Part shown: one piece after another, positions 5,939 to 13,161 of the stretch | Position numbering within the stretch: the stretch's first letter is position 1 | How the letters are laid out: each line of letters begins with the position of its first letter | Assembly: GCA_964456815.1 (NCBI GenBank) | Contig: CAYWCO010000019.1 | Location: 1 to 14,448 of the forward strand | Origin: CAVTZP01 sp964456815 | Lineage (GTDB): Bacteria > Chloroflexota > Dehalococcoidia > Dehalococcoidales > BS750m-G39 | Direction of reading: 5' to 3' | Length of the DNA stretch: 14,448 nt | Notes under the pieces: generated by a model | Seen by the model: the letters and a program-made list of their open reading frames with translations, nothing else | The model's database searches: none | Told to the model about the DNA's origin: nothing | Translations under genes and position numbers: made by a program

Positions 5939-6529
5939 TCATGCCAGGGCTAATAGCTCCTGCTTATATTCATCCAGAAGCCTTATATATTGTGAATCCA
6001 GCTTTATCTGGAGCTGGCGCCACTCCTCCTGGAACTGGGGCTGCTTTTCCACATCTATATTCATCCCCATGAGGGGGTTTAACTGCTGCTGCATTGCTTG
6101 TTTAACCTTGGCTTCAAGCTCAGTCTTTAGGCTGGCATAAGCCTGGTTTCTCTGTTGCTCGCCCTGCTCGGCATAGTGTTTAAAGATATTCCTCATGTTG
6201 CTGAAGATATTTTCCACGCCCACTTTATCGTTCTTCAGGGTCTTTAAGCCATCCATCGCCTTCTTATTAGTTCTGCGGGCGGAGTCACTCTGGGGCAGGT
6301 TGATATTCCTGACCAGTATCTCGCTGGCACCCTCTTTGATATAGCCGAGCACCTTCTCCTCGTAATTGCCCAGTTCAGCGACCAGGTTCAGGTTTTGCTT
6401 CAGGTACCGGGCGGCCAGTTTTTCCCCTTCGGGGACATATTTCCATTTTAGCCGCTCCTCATCGGTGGCACTCTCTAGCTTTTCCAGCTTTTCCCTGGCT
6501 ATCTCAGCGGCACTCTTTATATTACCCAT
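5939..6529 (-). CDS. Helical, coiled-coil protein of unknown function (first gene of the operon)
   Basis: This 196-residue protein is not recognised. It is almost entirely charged and helical, without signal or membrane segments. It starts with a KxxEKLESATDEE-type helix, continues with a middle region (NYEEKVLGYIKEGASEILVRN), and has a Gln-rich C-terminal half predicted as coiled coil (YAEQGEQQRNQAYASLKTEL, then VKQAMQQQLNPLMG). Such a protein would suit a structural or scaffolding role. ATG at 6529 sits 15 nt behind a TATAAT box, so the mRNA leader is only about nine bases, with GGGATTGAG as the only SD-like sequence. It leads the five-gene operon that is divergent from archease-rtcB. Confidence 0.75.
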   Translation of the reverse strand: MGNIKSAAEIAREKLEKLESATDEERLKWKYVPEGEKLAARYLKQNLNLVAELGNYEEKVLGYIKEGASEILVRNINLPQSDSARRTNKKAMDGLKTLKNDKVGVENIFSNMRNIFKHYAEQGEQQRNQAYASLKTELEAKVKQAMQQQLNPLMGMNIDVEKQPQFQEEWRQLQIKLDSQYIRLLDEYKQELLALA

Positions 6530-6544
6530 CTCAATCCCTTTAAT

Positions 6545-6573
6545 ATTATAACTGGATGGTCAGAAAAGCTCAA
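6545..6573 (-). promoter_or_regulatory. Promoter of the five-gene operon
   Basis: On the minus strand, TTGAGC (6573-6568, four of six) is 17 bp from a perfect TATAAT (6550-6545). The predicted start is near 6538, only about nine bases before the ATG at 6529. It lies back-to-back with the archease promoter; the two -35 boxes are two bases apart. Confidence 0.7.
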
Positions 6574-6575
6574 AG

Positions 6576-6604
6576 TTTATAGGGCTAAATGATTATGGTA
6601 TAAT
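6576..6604 (+). promoter_or_regulatory. Promoter of archease-rtcB, near-leaderless
   Basis: TTTATA (6576-6581, four of six) is 17 bp from a perfect TATAAT (6599-6604). The bases TGG just before it form an extended -10 element. The predicted start is about 6611, five bases before the archease ATG at 6616, leaving no room for a Shine-Dalgarno site. Confidence 0.7.
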
Positions 6605-6615
6605 TCACTTCTCTG

Positions 6616-7038
6616 ATGGCTGGGAAGAAAGACTTTGAAATCCTAAACCATACCGCCGACGTTGGTATTATCGCCTACGGAGCTGATATGAAACAGGCGT
6701 TTGCCAATGCGGCGAAGGGTCTATTTAGCCTGATAACTGACCTCGACGATGTGGAGGAGGTGCTTCATCGGGACGCCGAGCTGACCGCCACTGACGAAGA
6801 AAGCCTGCTGGTGGAGTGGCTAAACGAGCTTATTTACCAGTTTGACACCGAGGGGATTGTTTTTAAGCGCTTTGATATTACCCGGCTTGATAATACCCGG
6901 CTCAAGGCCAGGGGCTATGGGGAGAAGGTAGACAGGTCAAAGCACGAGCTGAAGATGGGGGTCAAGGCAGCCACCTACCATATGCTTAAAGTGGACAGAA
7001 ATGATGGTTGCCGGGTTCAGGTACTGTTTGATATTTAG
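6616..7038 (+). CDS. Archease, RtcB cofactor protein
   Basis: Archease is a small metal-binding protein that lets the RNA ligase RtcB turn over repeatedly and accept other nucleotides. This 140-residue protein is full length for the family. The hallmark ILNHTADVGI is at residues 9-18 with Asp15, and the C-terminal VQVLFDI holds Asp139, the two conserved metal-coordinating Asp positions. Between them are the helix FANAAKGLFSLI, the LLVEWLNELIYQFDTEG segment, and the KAATYHMLKV strand near 113-122. The gene lies 11 nt upstream of rtcB, the classical archease-rtcB pairing, which independently supports both calls. ATG 6616 starts a few bases behind the predicted transcription start, so translation is probably leaderless. 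Confidence 0.95.
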   Translation: MAGKKDFEILNHTADVGIIAYGADMKQAFANAAKGLFSLITDLDDVEEVLHRDAELTATDEESLLVEWLNELIYQFDTEGIVFKRFDITRLDNTRLKARGYGEKVDRSKHELKMGVKAATYHMLKVDRNDGCRVQVLFDI

Positions 7039-7049
7039 TTGAGGTAAAG

Positions 7050-8510
7050 ATGGCAGCACGGTGGCAGGGAATATTAAACAAGATAGATGACTATCGCTGG
7101 GAGATTCCGACAAGCTATAAGCAGGGCATGGCGGTGCCCGGTCTCATCTTTGCCAGCGAGTCCATGCTCGCTCATACCCTGGAGGAGAACGTCTTCCAGC
7201 AGGTGGCTAATGTGGCTTTTCTCCCCGGTATTGTCAAGCACTCGCTGGCGATGCCTGATATTCACTGGGGCTACGGCTTCCCCATAGGCGGGGTGGCGGC
7301 AACCAGGGTTAAGGATGGGGTGGTATCGCCCGGGGGCGTCGGTTTTGATATTAACTGTGGCGTCAGGCTGCTGCGAACCAATCTTACCGAGGGTGAGGTC
7401 AGGCCCAGGATTGAGCAACTGGTCAACGAGCTTTTTATCAATATTCCTTCCGGGGTGGGGTCAGAGGGGAAGATAAGGGTGAATGAGAAGGAGTTGAGTG
7501 AGGTCATGGTGAAGGGTAGCCGCTGGGCGGTGGAGAAGGGTTACGGCGACGCCGAGGACGTTATCGTCACCGAGGAGTCCGGCCGTATGAAGGGGGCTAA
7601 CCCGGACAAGGTCAGCGCTAAGGCTAAGAAACGGGGTGTCCCCCAGCTGGGCACATTAGGTTCGGGCAACCACTTCCTTGAGGTGCAGGTGGTGGACGAG
7701 CTCTATGACCGGGAAGCGGCTAAGGCTATGGGTATTGAGGATTTGGGGCAGGTGCTTATCCTGATACATACCGGTTCCAGGGGCTTCGGCCACCAGATTT
7801 GCACTGACTATGTTGAGCTGCTGGGGCAGGCAGTAAAAAAATACACCATCAGCCTGCCCGACCGCCAGCTTGCCTGTGCCCCGGTGGGTTCCCCGGAGGG
7901 GCAGGACTACCTGGCGGCTATGGCTTGCGCTGCTAATTACGCCTGGGCTAACCGTCAGTTTATCGTGCACTGGGTCAGGGAGGCTTGCATCAAGGTCTTC
8001 GGCAAAGGTGAGCAGGAACTGGGCATGAGGCAGATTTACGACGTTTGCCATAACATCGCCAAGATTGAGGAATATACCCTTGATGGCAGGAAAGAGAGGC
8101 TTTGCGTCCACCGCAAGGGGGCGACCAGGGCTTTTCCTGCGGGGCATCCTGATGTCCCTGATATCTACCGTAGCCTGGGCCAGCCGGTACTCATCCCCGG
8201 GGATATGGGGCGCTTCTCCTATGTCGCCGTGGGCACCGAGGCAGCAATGAAGGAGACCTTCGGCTCCACCTGCCACGGCGCGGGCAGGATGAAAAGCCGG
8301 GCGGCAGCCAAGCGCAGCCTTCGTGGTTCTGATGTTGCCAGGGCGCTGGCAGAAAGAGGGATTCTGGTTAAAGCGGGCAGCATGGCTTCGCTGGCAGAGG
8401 AGGCATCTGAAGCCTATAAGGACGTGAGCGAGGTAGTTGAGGTAGCCCACAACGCCGGCATCTCCCGTAAGGTGGCAAGGGCAAGGCCTATGGGTGTGGT
8501 TAAGGGCTGA
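7050..8510 (+). CDS. rtcB: RNA-splicing ligase RtcB
   Basis: RtcB joins a 2',3'-cyclic phosphate or 3'-phosphate RNA end to a 5'-OH end using GTP and Mn2+, in tRNA splicing or RNA repair. The 486-residue protein is full length and contains no intein. Visible active-site elements are GGVGFDINCGVRL with Asp100 and Cys103, GSGNHFLEVQ with His208, HTGSRGFGHQ (240-249) with His240 and His248, and STCHGAGR with His409, the histidine that carries GMP. All conserved metal ligands I can place are present, so activity is expected. ATG 7050 has GAGG at 7041-7044 as SD and follows the archease stop by 11 bases, so the two are co-transcribed and probably made in coordinated amounts. A hairpin with U-tract follows the stop. 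Whether it splices tRNA or repairs cleaved RNA here cannot be read from the window. Confidence 0.97.
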   Translation: MAARWQGILNKIDDYRWEIPTSYKQGMAVPGLIFASESMLAHTLEENVFQQVANVAFLPGIVKHSLAMPDIHWGYGFPIGGVAATRVKDGVVSPGGVGFDINCGVRLLRTNLTEGEVRPRIEQLVNELFINIPSGVGSEGKIRVNEKELSEVMVKGSRWAVEKGYGDAEDVIVTEESGRMKGANPDKVSAKAKKRGVPQLGTLGSGNHFLEVQVVDELYDREAAKAMGIEDLGQVLILIHTGSRGFGHQICTDYVELLGQAVKKYTISLPDRQLACAPVGSPEGQDYLAAMACAANYAWANRQFIVHWVREACIKVFGKGEQELGMRQIYDVCHNIAKIEEYTLDGRKERLCVHRKGATRAFPAGHPDVPDIYRSLGQPVLIPGDMGRFSYVAVGTEAAMKETFGSTCHGAGRMKSRAAAKRSLRGSDVARALAERGILVKAGSMASLAEEASEAYKDVSEVVEVAHNAGISRKVARARPMGVVKG

Positions 8511-8524
8511 CGAATAAATTCTAA

Positions 8525-8558
8525 GGGTAAGCCGGCTTGAAGCTACCCCTTTTGTTTT
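8525..8558 (+). terminator. Probable terminator of archease-rtcB, overlapping the 3' end of cimA
   Basis: GGGTA-A-GC (8525-8532) pairs with GCTACCC (8542-8548) as a seven-pair stem with one bulged A and a nine-base loop. It is followed on the plus strand by C-TTTT-G-TTTT (8549-8558). It begins 14 bp after the rtcB stop and extends over the last codons of cimA, so the two convergent genes share this end. Confidence 0.55.
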
Positions 8559-10129
8559 AGTAGCCAGTATTCCAGGCTGTCAGCCAGGGCCAACCAGCTT
8601 GCCTCTATGATATTGGTTGAGCTGCCCACCGTCCGCCACTCGTCAACCCCGTCGCTTGACTCAATAAGGACGCGGACATGAGAGCCGGTGCCGCCACTTT
8701 CCTCAAGGATGCGGACCTTATAGTCAACCAGCTTGACCTGAGCCAGCTCGGGGTAAAACCTTAGCAGAGACTTGCGCAACGCCTCGTCCAGGGCGTTAAC
8801 CGGACCGTTACCCTCGGCTACGGTATGCATTACCTCCTTGCCCACTCTTACCTTGACCATTGCCTCGGATAGCATCCCCTCAAGGTTTTCCCGGGTAGGG
8901 GGGCGCCGTCTCTTCTCCACCACCACCATGAAATCAACCAGCTCAAAGGGGGGCTTATAATCAGGCTTAGCCCGATGAATCAGCAGCTTGAAGGATGCCT
9001 CGGCGTTCTCGTACTGGAAGCCGCGGCTCTCCAGTAGCTTGACCTGCTCCAGCAGCTTTTGTGCCTGCTTGCCTTTAACGGGCAGAACCAGTCCCAGCTC
9101 CTTTGCCTTATATATAATATTTCCCTTCCCTGATAGCTCAGATACCACCACCCTTGGCTTATTTCCTACCTGAGCCGGGTCTATATGCTGGTAGCTCTCC
9201 GCCCACTTGGCCATGCCTGAAACATGAAGCCCTGCCTTGTGGCTGAAGGCACTGGAACCGACATATGGGGCGAAGGCGTCGGGGATTAAATTAGCCACCT
9301 CGCTGACGTAGTGTGATACCTCGGTCAGCCTGGGCAGCTGCTCTTTGCTGATGCAGTCAATGCCCATCTTTATCTTCAGCGCCGGTATAATTGAGCAGAG
9401 GTTGGCGTTGCCGCAGCGCTCGCCGTAGCCATTGATAGTGCCCTGAACCTGAATGATGCCGGCGCTTACCGCCGCCAGGCTGTTGGCTACGGCAAGCTCG
9501 CCATCGTTATGGACATGAATGCCCAGGGGCACCTCGGTCTGCTTTTTAACGGCACTAATGGCGGTGGTTATTTCATCGGGGAGCGAACCGCCGTTGGTAT
9601 CGCAGAGTACCACCACGTCAGCCCCGGCCTCAGCTGCCGCCTCCACCACCCGCAGGCTATAGTCGGGGTCTGCCTTGAAGCCGTCAAAGAAATGCTCGGC
9701 GTCAAAGAAGACGGTAAGCCCCTTGCCTTTGAGGTATTTTATGGAGTCGGCGGTCATGCTCAGGTTTTCCTCAAGGCTTGTTTCCAGCACCTGGGTAACC
9801 TGCAGTGCTGAGCTCTTGCCGACAATAGTAACCGCCTTTGTTCCAGCGTTAGCCAGAGCCAGAAGGTTGGCGTCAGTCCTGGCTTTAGCCCTGGGGTGGC
9901 GGGTGCTGCCAAAGGCGACCAGAACCGAATTCTTCAGCTTGAGGCTTCGCGCCTTATCAAAGAACTCAATATCCTTGGGGTTGGAGCCGGGCCAGCCGCC
10001 CTCGATAAAGTGGATGCCTAATTCATCAAGCTTGCGGGCGATGTTCAGCTTGTCCACCACAGACAAGGAAATGCCTTCGCTCTGGGCGCCGTCACGCAGG
10101 GTGGTATCATAAAGCTGGACTTTAGACAA
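8543..10129 (-). CDS. cimA: (R)-citramalate synthase
   Basis: CimA condenses pyruvate and acetyl-CoA to (R)-citramalate, the first step of the threonine-independent route to 2-oxobutyrate and isoleucine. The 528-residue protein has the full DRE-TIM barrel: LYDTTLRDGAQSEG (6-19) with Arg12 and Asp13, the metal ligands in GIHVHNDGELA (His205, His207), and NGYGERCGNAN (233-243). The segment EGGWPGSNPKD (43-53) is typical of CimA and differs from the LeuA equivalent. A LeuA-type C-terminal regulatory domain follows (about 390-520, with EGNGPVNALDEALR), usually the site of isoleucine feedback. The TTG start overlaps the last eight bases of leuB, with GGAGGGG just upstream, so translation is probably coupled. 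It is the last gene of the leu operon and uses the upstream LeuCD and LeuB for its next steps. Confidence 0.93.
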   Translation of the reverse strand: MSKVQLYDTTLRDGAQSEGISLSVVDKLNIARKLDELGIHFIEGGWPGSNPKDIEFFDKARSLKLKNSVLVAFGSTRHPRAKARTDANLLALANAGTKAVTIVGKSSALQVTQVLETSLEENLSMTADSIKYLKGKGLTVFFDAEHFFDGFKADPDYSLRVVEAAAEAGADVVVLCDTNGGSLPDEITTAISAVKKQTEVPLGIHVHNDGELAVANSLAAVSAGIIQVQGTINGYGERCGNANLCSIIPALKIKMGIDCISKEQLPRLTEVSHYVSEVANLIPDAFAPYVGSSAFSHKAGLHVSGMAKWAESYQHIDPAQVGNKPRVVVSELSGKGNIIYKAKELGLVLPVKGKQAQKLLEQVKLLESRGFQYENAEASFKLLIHRAKPDYKPPFELVDFMVVVEKRRRPPTRENLEGMLSEAMVKVRVGKEVMHTVAEGNGPVNALDEALRKSLLRFYPELAQVKLVDYKVRILEESGGTGSHVRVLIESSDGVDEWRTVGSSTNIIEASWLALADSLEYWLLKQKG

Positions 10130-11228
10130 TTCTCGGCCCCTCCACCTTCTCAGTGATTAAGTCTCCCATCTCCTTCGTCCCCATCTTTGTTTTACCTTCA
10201 CTCATTATATCATAAGTTCGGTAGCCTTCATTCAGGACTGATTCCACAGCGGTTTCAACGGTCTGTGCCTCTCTTATCAAGCCGAAGGAGTAGCGCAGCA
10301 TCATCGCCAGGCTAAGAATTGTGGCGATGGGGTTAGCCATGTTAAGCCCGGCGCGGTGGGGGGCACTGCCGTGAATCGGCTCGTACATGCCGAATATTCT
10401 GTTTCCCTCACGGGGCACGCCGGCCAGACTGGCTGAGGGTAGCATCCCCATGGAGCCAGCCAGCATTGATGCCTCGTCGGTGAGGATATCACCGAACATA
10501 TTCTCGGTAACAAGCACGTCAAAGTATGCCGGGTTCTGGATAAGGCGCATGGCGCAGGCGTCTACCAGCATGTGGTCAAGCTCAACATCGGGGTAGTCTT
10601 TGGATATTTCCATCGCCACCTGCCGCCAAAGCCGCGAGGACTCAAGCACATTGGCTTTATCCACCGAGGTTAGCCTTTTGTGCCGGCTCCGCGCCAGCTC
10701 AAAGCCGACCCGGACAATACGCTCAATCTCCTGCTCGGAGTAGGTCATTGAGTCAGTCGCCCGCCTGCCCCCGGATGTCTGCCACTGCTTTTTGGGCCGG
10801 GCGAAGTAAAGCCCGCCGGTAAGCTCGCGGACAAAGATAAAGTCCGCCCCCCTGATAACATCAGGTTTTAGATTGGTATGGTCAACAAGGAAAGGAGAGA
10901 CCTTGACCGGGCGCAGATTGGCGAAAAGCCCCAGCTCCTTCCGCAGTGCCAGGAGACCGTCCTCGGGGTGGACCTTTGCCCTGGGGTCGTCCCACTTGGG
11001 ACCGCCGACGGCGCCAAGGAATACCCCATCGCACTTCTTGCATGTCTTTAAGACGTCCTTGGGCAGGGCGGTGCCTGTCTCATCAATAGCCACCCCACCC
11101 ACCAAGCCGTAGTGCAGGTCGAAGCTGTGTTCAAACCTTTTACCTATTGTCTGTAAGACCTTAATTCCTTCAGCAGCGACCTCAGGACCAACGCCGTCGC
11201 CGGGTAAAACCGCAATCTTAAATTGCAT
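10122..11228 (-). CDS. leuB: 3-isopropylmalate dehydrogenase
   Basis: LeuB oxidises 3-isopropylmalate with NAD+ and the product decarboxylates to 2-oxoisocaproate; it also handles 3-methylmalate from the citramalate route. At 368 residues it is full length. Visible motifs are VLPGDGVGPEV (7-17), LRKELGLFANLRPVK with the substrate-binding arginines, VRELTGGLYFARPK, TSVDKANVLESSRLWR, and the classical LVDACAMRLIQNPAYFDVLV followed by TENMFGDILTDEASMLAGS. The nucleotide-binding region HGSAPHRAGLNMANPIATI is also present. The ATG at 11228 directly abuts the leuD stop TAG, and cimA starts inside its 3' end, so leuD-leuB-cimA form one translationally coupled block. Confidence 0.97.
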   Translation of the reverse strand: MQFKIAVLPGDGVGPEVAAEGIKVLQTIGKRFEHSFDLHYGLVGGVAIDETGTALPKDVLKTCKKCDGVFLGAVGGPKWDDPRAKVHPEDGLLALRKELGLFANLRPVKVSPFLVDHTNLKPDVIRGADFIFVRELTGGLYFARPKKQWQTSGGRRATDSMTYSEQEIERIVRVGFELARSRHKRLTSVDKANVLESSRLWRQVAMEISKDYPDVELDHMLVDACAMRLIQNPAYFDVLVTENMFGDILTDEASMLAGSMGMLPSASLAGVPREGNRIFGMYEPIHGSAPHRAGLNMANPIATILSLAMMLRYSFGLIREAQTVETAVESVLNEGYRTYDIMSEGKTKMGTKEMGDLITEKVEGPRIV

Positions 11229-11726
11229 CTAAACTCTCCTCGCCAGTCTTCTTTTGGTATATTCAATAAGCCCGCCGGCGGAGATAAGCTCGGCCATAAA
11301 TTCGGGGTAGGGCTTTGCCCTGAACTCCATGTCATTGGTCAGGTTCTTTATCCTGCCGCCGGACAAATCAACCTCAAGCATGTCTCCAGCCTTGGTCTTA
11401 TCGGCAGCCTCCTCGCATTCAAGCAGGGGCAAGCCGATATTTATTGCGTTGCGGAAGAAGATGCGGGCAAAGCTCTTGGCGATGACGCAGGAAATACCCG
11501 CCGCCTTGATTGCCAGCGGCGCATGCTCCCGAGACGAGCCGCTGCCGAAGTTGGTCGTCGCCACCATTATATCCCCCGGCTTAACCCTCTTTACAAAGCC
11601 CGTATCAATACCCTCCATGCAGTGCTTCGCCAGCTCCGCCGCCTCCGAGATATTCAGGTAGCGCGCCGGTATAATGGCGTCCGTGTCAACATTAGCCCCG
11701 TATTTATGGACTTTACCTTTTAGCAT
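11229..11726 (-). CDS. leuD: 3-isopropylmalate dehydratase small subunit
   Basis: LeuD is the small (swivel) subunit that with LeuC isomerises 2- to 3-isopropylmalate. I place the start at ATG 11726 because family members begin MxKGKVxKYGxNVDTDxIIPARYL and this matches exactly; the upstream in-frame GTG at 11744 would add six residues (MRGSKN) coded by the flank of a hairpin repeat. The resulting 165 residues fit the short archaeal-type LeuD; the E. coli form is about 200. Motifs include DTDAIIPARYL, the substrate-recognition loop NFGSGSSREHAPLA, and AKSFARIFFRNAINIGLPLL. GAGGGG ten bases upstream (11742-11737) is the likely SD. The stop abuts the leuB ATG. Confidence 0.95.
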   Translation of the reverse strand: MLKGKVHKYGANVDTDAIIPARYLNISEAAELAKHCMEGIDTGFVKRVKPGDIMVATTNFGSGSSREHAPLAIKAAGISCVIAKSFARIFFRNAINIGLPLLECEEAADKTKAGDMLEVDLSGGRIKNLTNDMEFRAKPYPEFMAELISAGGLIEYTKRRLARRV

Positions 11727-11750
11727 ATTTTTAGAACCCCTCACCCTTTA

Positions 11751-11779
11751 TCCCTCTCCCCTTGACAAGGGGAGAGGGA
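11751..11779. repeat. 13-bp perfect hairpin, probable dispersed intergenic palindromic element
   Basis: The arms TCCCTCTCCCCTT (11751-11763) and AAGGGGAGAGGGA (11767-11779) are perfect complements around GAC. The element with its flank CCCCTCACCCTTTA (11737-11750) fills much of the leuC-leuD gap. Its C/T-rich make-up and the CCTCACCC flank resemble short palindromic repeats that I recall as scattered through intergenic DNA of environmental bacterial genomes; only one copy is in this window, so repetition is not shown here. No U-tract follows on the minus strand, so it is not a clear terminator of leuC. It could instead slow or stabilise the mRNA. Confidence 0.6.
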
Positions 11780-11819
11780 AGATAATTTTTTTAAAGGGGC
11801 TTCACCCATCTTGGGCACC

Positions 11820-13073
11820 CTATTTAATCTCCTCCGGGCTTGTAATCCTGCCCATTATAGCACTGGCGGCGGCGACGGCGGGATTGGACAGATAGACCTC
11901 TGACTTGGGGCTGCCCATCCTGCCCACGAAGTTTCGGTTGGTGGTGGATATACACCTCTCGCCGTCACCCAGCACCCCCATGTGCCCGCCCAGGCAGGGG
12001 CCGCAGGTGGGGGGGCTGACTATAGCCCCGGCGGTTATGAATACTTCTATAAGCCCCTCAGCCAGGGTATCAAGGTATACCTGCTGCGAGCCAGGGATAA
12101 TTATACACCGCACCCCGGGCTTAACCTTATTTCCCTTTAATATCTGGGCGGCGACCTGTAAGTCCTCAAGACGACCGTTGGTGCAGCTGCCAATCACCGC
12201 TTGATTTATTTCTATGTTTCCTACCTGGCTCACCGGCTTGGTATTAGCCGGGGAGGGGGGTAGGGCAACCTGAGGCTCAATGTTGGAGACATCATACTTA
12301 ATAATTTTTGAGTACTCGGCATCATTATCCGGCTCGTATACCAGGTAGGGGCGTTGGGCTCTTGACTTTACATAAAGTTGTGTCTTGTTATCCACCCCGA
12401 AGATGCCAGCTTTAGCCCCGGCTTCAATTGCCATATTAGCCATAGTAAACCGACTGTCCATAGACAGGTAGTCTATAGCCTCGCCGCTAAACTCCATTGC
12501 CGAGTAGAGGGCGCCGTCAACACCAATATCGCCGATGGTGTAGAGGATTAGGTCCTTACCACTTATCCATTCGCCCGGACTACCGTGATAGGCCAGCTTG
12601 ATGGTGGACGGCACCTTCATCCAGACGTCTCCGGTGGCCATGGCGGCGGCGATATCGGTTGAGCCCATGCCGGTGGCAAAGGCGCCTAATGCGCCGTAGG
12701 TGCAGGTATGGGAATCAGCCCCGATAACCACCTCCCCGGGCAGCACCAAGCCCTGTTCGGGCAGGAGGACATGCTCAATACCGGCTTCACCGAGCTCAAA
12801 GTAGATTACTTCCTGCTCACGGGCGAACTCCCGCATTAGCTTTGCCTGCTCGGCGGAGGCAATGTCCTTGTTGGGGACGAAGTGGTCAGGCACCATCACC
12901 ACCTTTTTGGGGTCAAAGACCTTATCTACGCCCAGTCTCCTAAACTCCCTTATGGCGATGGGGGCGGTGATATCGTTGGCTAGAATCAGGTCTACCCTGA
13001 CGTTTAAGAATTCGCCCGGGCTTACCCTCTTTTTATCAGCATGGGTAGCCAGTATCTTCTCGGCTAGGGTCAA
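11820..13073 (-). CDS. leuC: 3-isopropylmalate dehydratase large subunit
   Basis: LeuC is the aconitase-fold, [4Fe-4S] large subunit working with LeuD. At 417 residues it is the shorter archaeal-type form (homoaconitase-like subfamily); E. coli LeuC has about 466. Cluster ligands are Cys297 in IGSCTNGR and Cys357 and Cys360 in PTCGPCLGG. Other family motifs are MVPDHFVPNKD, VIGADSHTCTYGALGAFATG, MGSTDIAAAMATG and the C-terminal STTNRNFVGRMGSPKSEVYL followed by SNPAVAAASAI. The start is TTG at 13073, preceded by AAGGA eight bases upstream. It follows leuA by 88 nt. The subfamily includes enzymes for citramalate and homocitrate-type substrates, which suits service to both the LeuA and CimA branches. 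Confidence 0.96.
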   Translation of the reverse strand: MTLAEKILATHADKKRVSPGEFLNVRVDLILANDITAPIAIREFRRLGVDKVFDPKKVVMVPDHFVPNKDIASAEQAKLMREFAREQEVIYFELGEAGIEHVLLPEQGLVLPGEVVIGADSHTCTYGALGAFATGMGSTDIAAAMATGDVWMKVPSTIKLAYHGSPGEWISGKDLILYTIGDIGVDGALYSAMEFSGEAIDYLSMDSRFTMANMAIEAGAKAGIFGVDNKTQLYVKSRAQRPYLVYEPDNDAEYSKIIKYDVSNIEPQVALPPSPANTKPVSQVGNIEINQAVIGSCTNGRLEDLQVAAQILKGNKVKPGVRCIIIPGSQQVYLDTLAEGLIEVFITAGAIVSPPTCGPCLGGHMGVLGDGERCISTTNRNFVGRMGSPKSEVYLSNPAVAAASAIMGRITSPEEIK

Positions 13074-13161
13074 TATAGTTCCTTTCCCCGGTGACTAAAA
13101 AATCAGGCTTAAGACCGGTTGTTAGCGAATAGGGCGGGGGAGAAGCAATATAATCAATATC

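Noticed and set aside
7656..8450. 264-codon minus-strand open frame opposite rtcB.
   Set aside because: It is a shadow frame; rtcB carries all family motifs along the same DNA, and the antisense translation has no recognisable domain.
7050..8510. Checked rtcB for an intein, which some RtcB proteins carry.
   Set aside because: The 486-residue reading frame is continuous with normal motif spacing and no insertion.
11223..11723. 166-codon plus-strand open frame opposite leuD.
   Set aside because: It is a shadow of leuD in a GC-rich region, without start signal or recognisable motifs.
11727..11744. Extended leuD start at GTG 11744.
   Set aside because: The six extra residues are coded by the flank of the hairpin element and are not part of the family N-terminus; ATG 11726 has the better SD spacing.
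11762..11790. TTGACA in the hairpin loop followed by AT-rich sequence as a plus-strand promoter.
   Set aside because: No acceptable -10 at 16-18 bp and no plus-strand gene downstream; the hexamer is explained by the hairpin sequence.
13074..13161. Possible leucine attenuator in the leuA-leuC gap, from CCGGT/ACCGG arms and a T6 run.
   Set aside because: The stem is only five pairs around a long loop, the T run is inside the loop, and there is no leucine-codon leader peptide.
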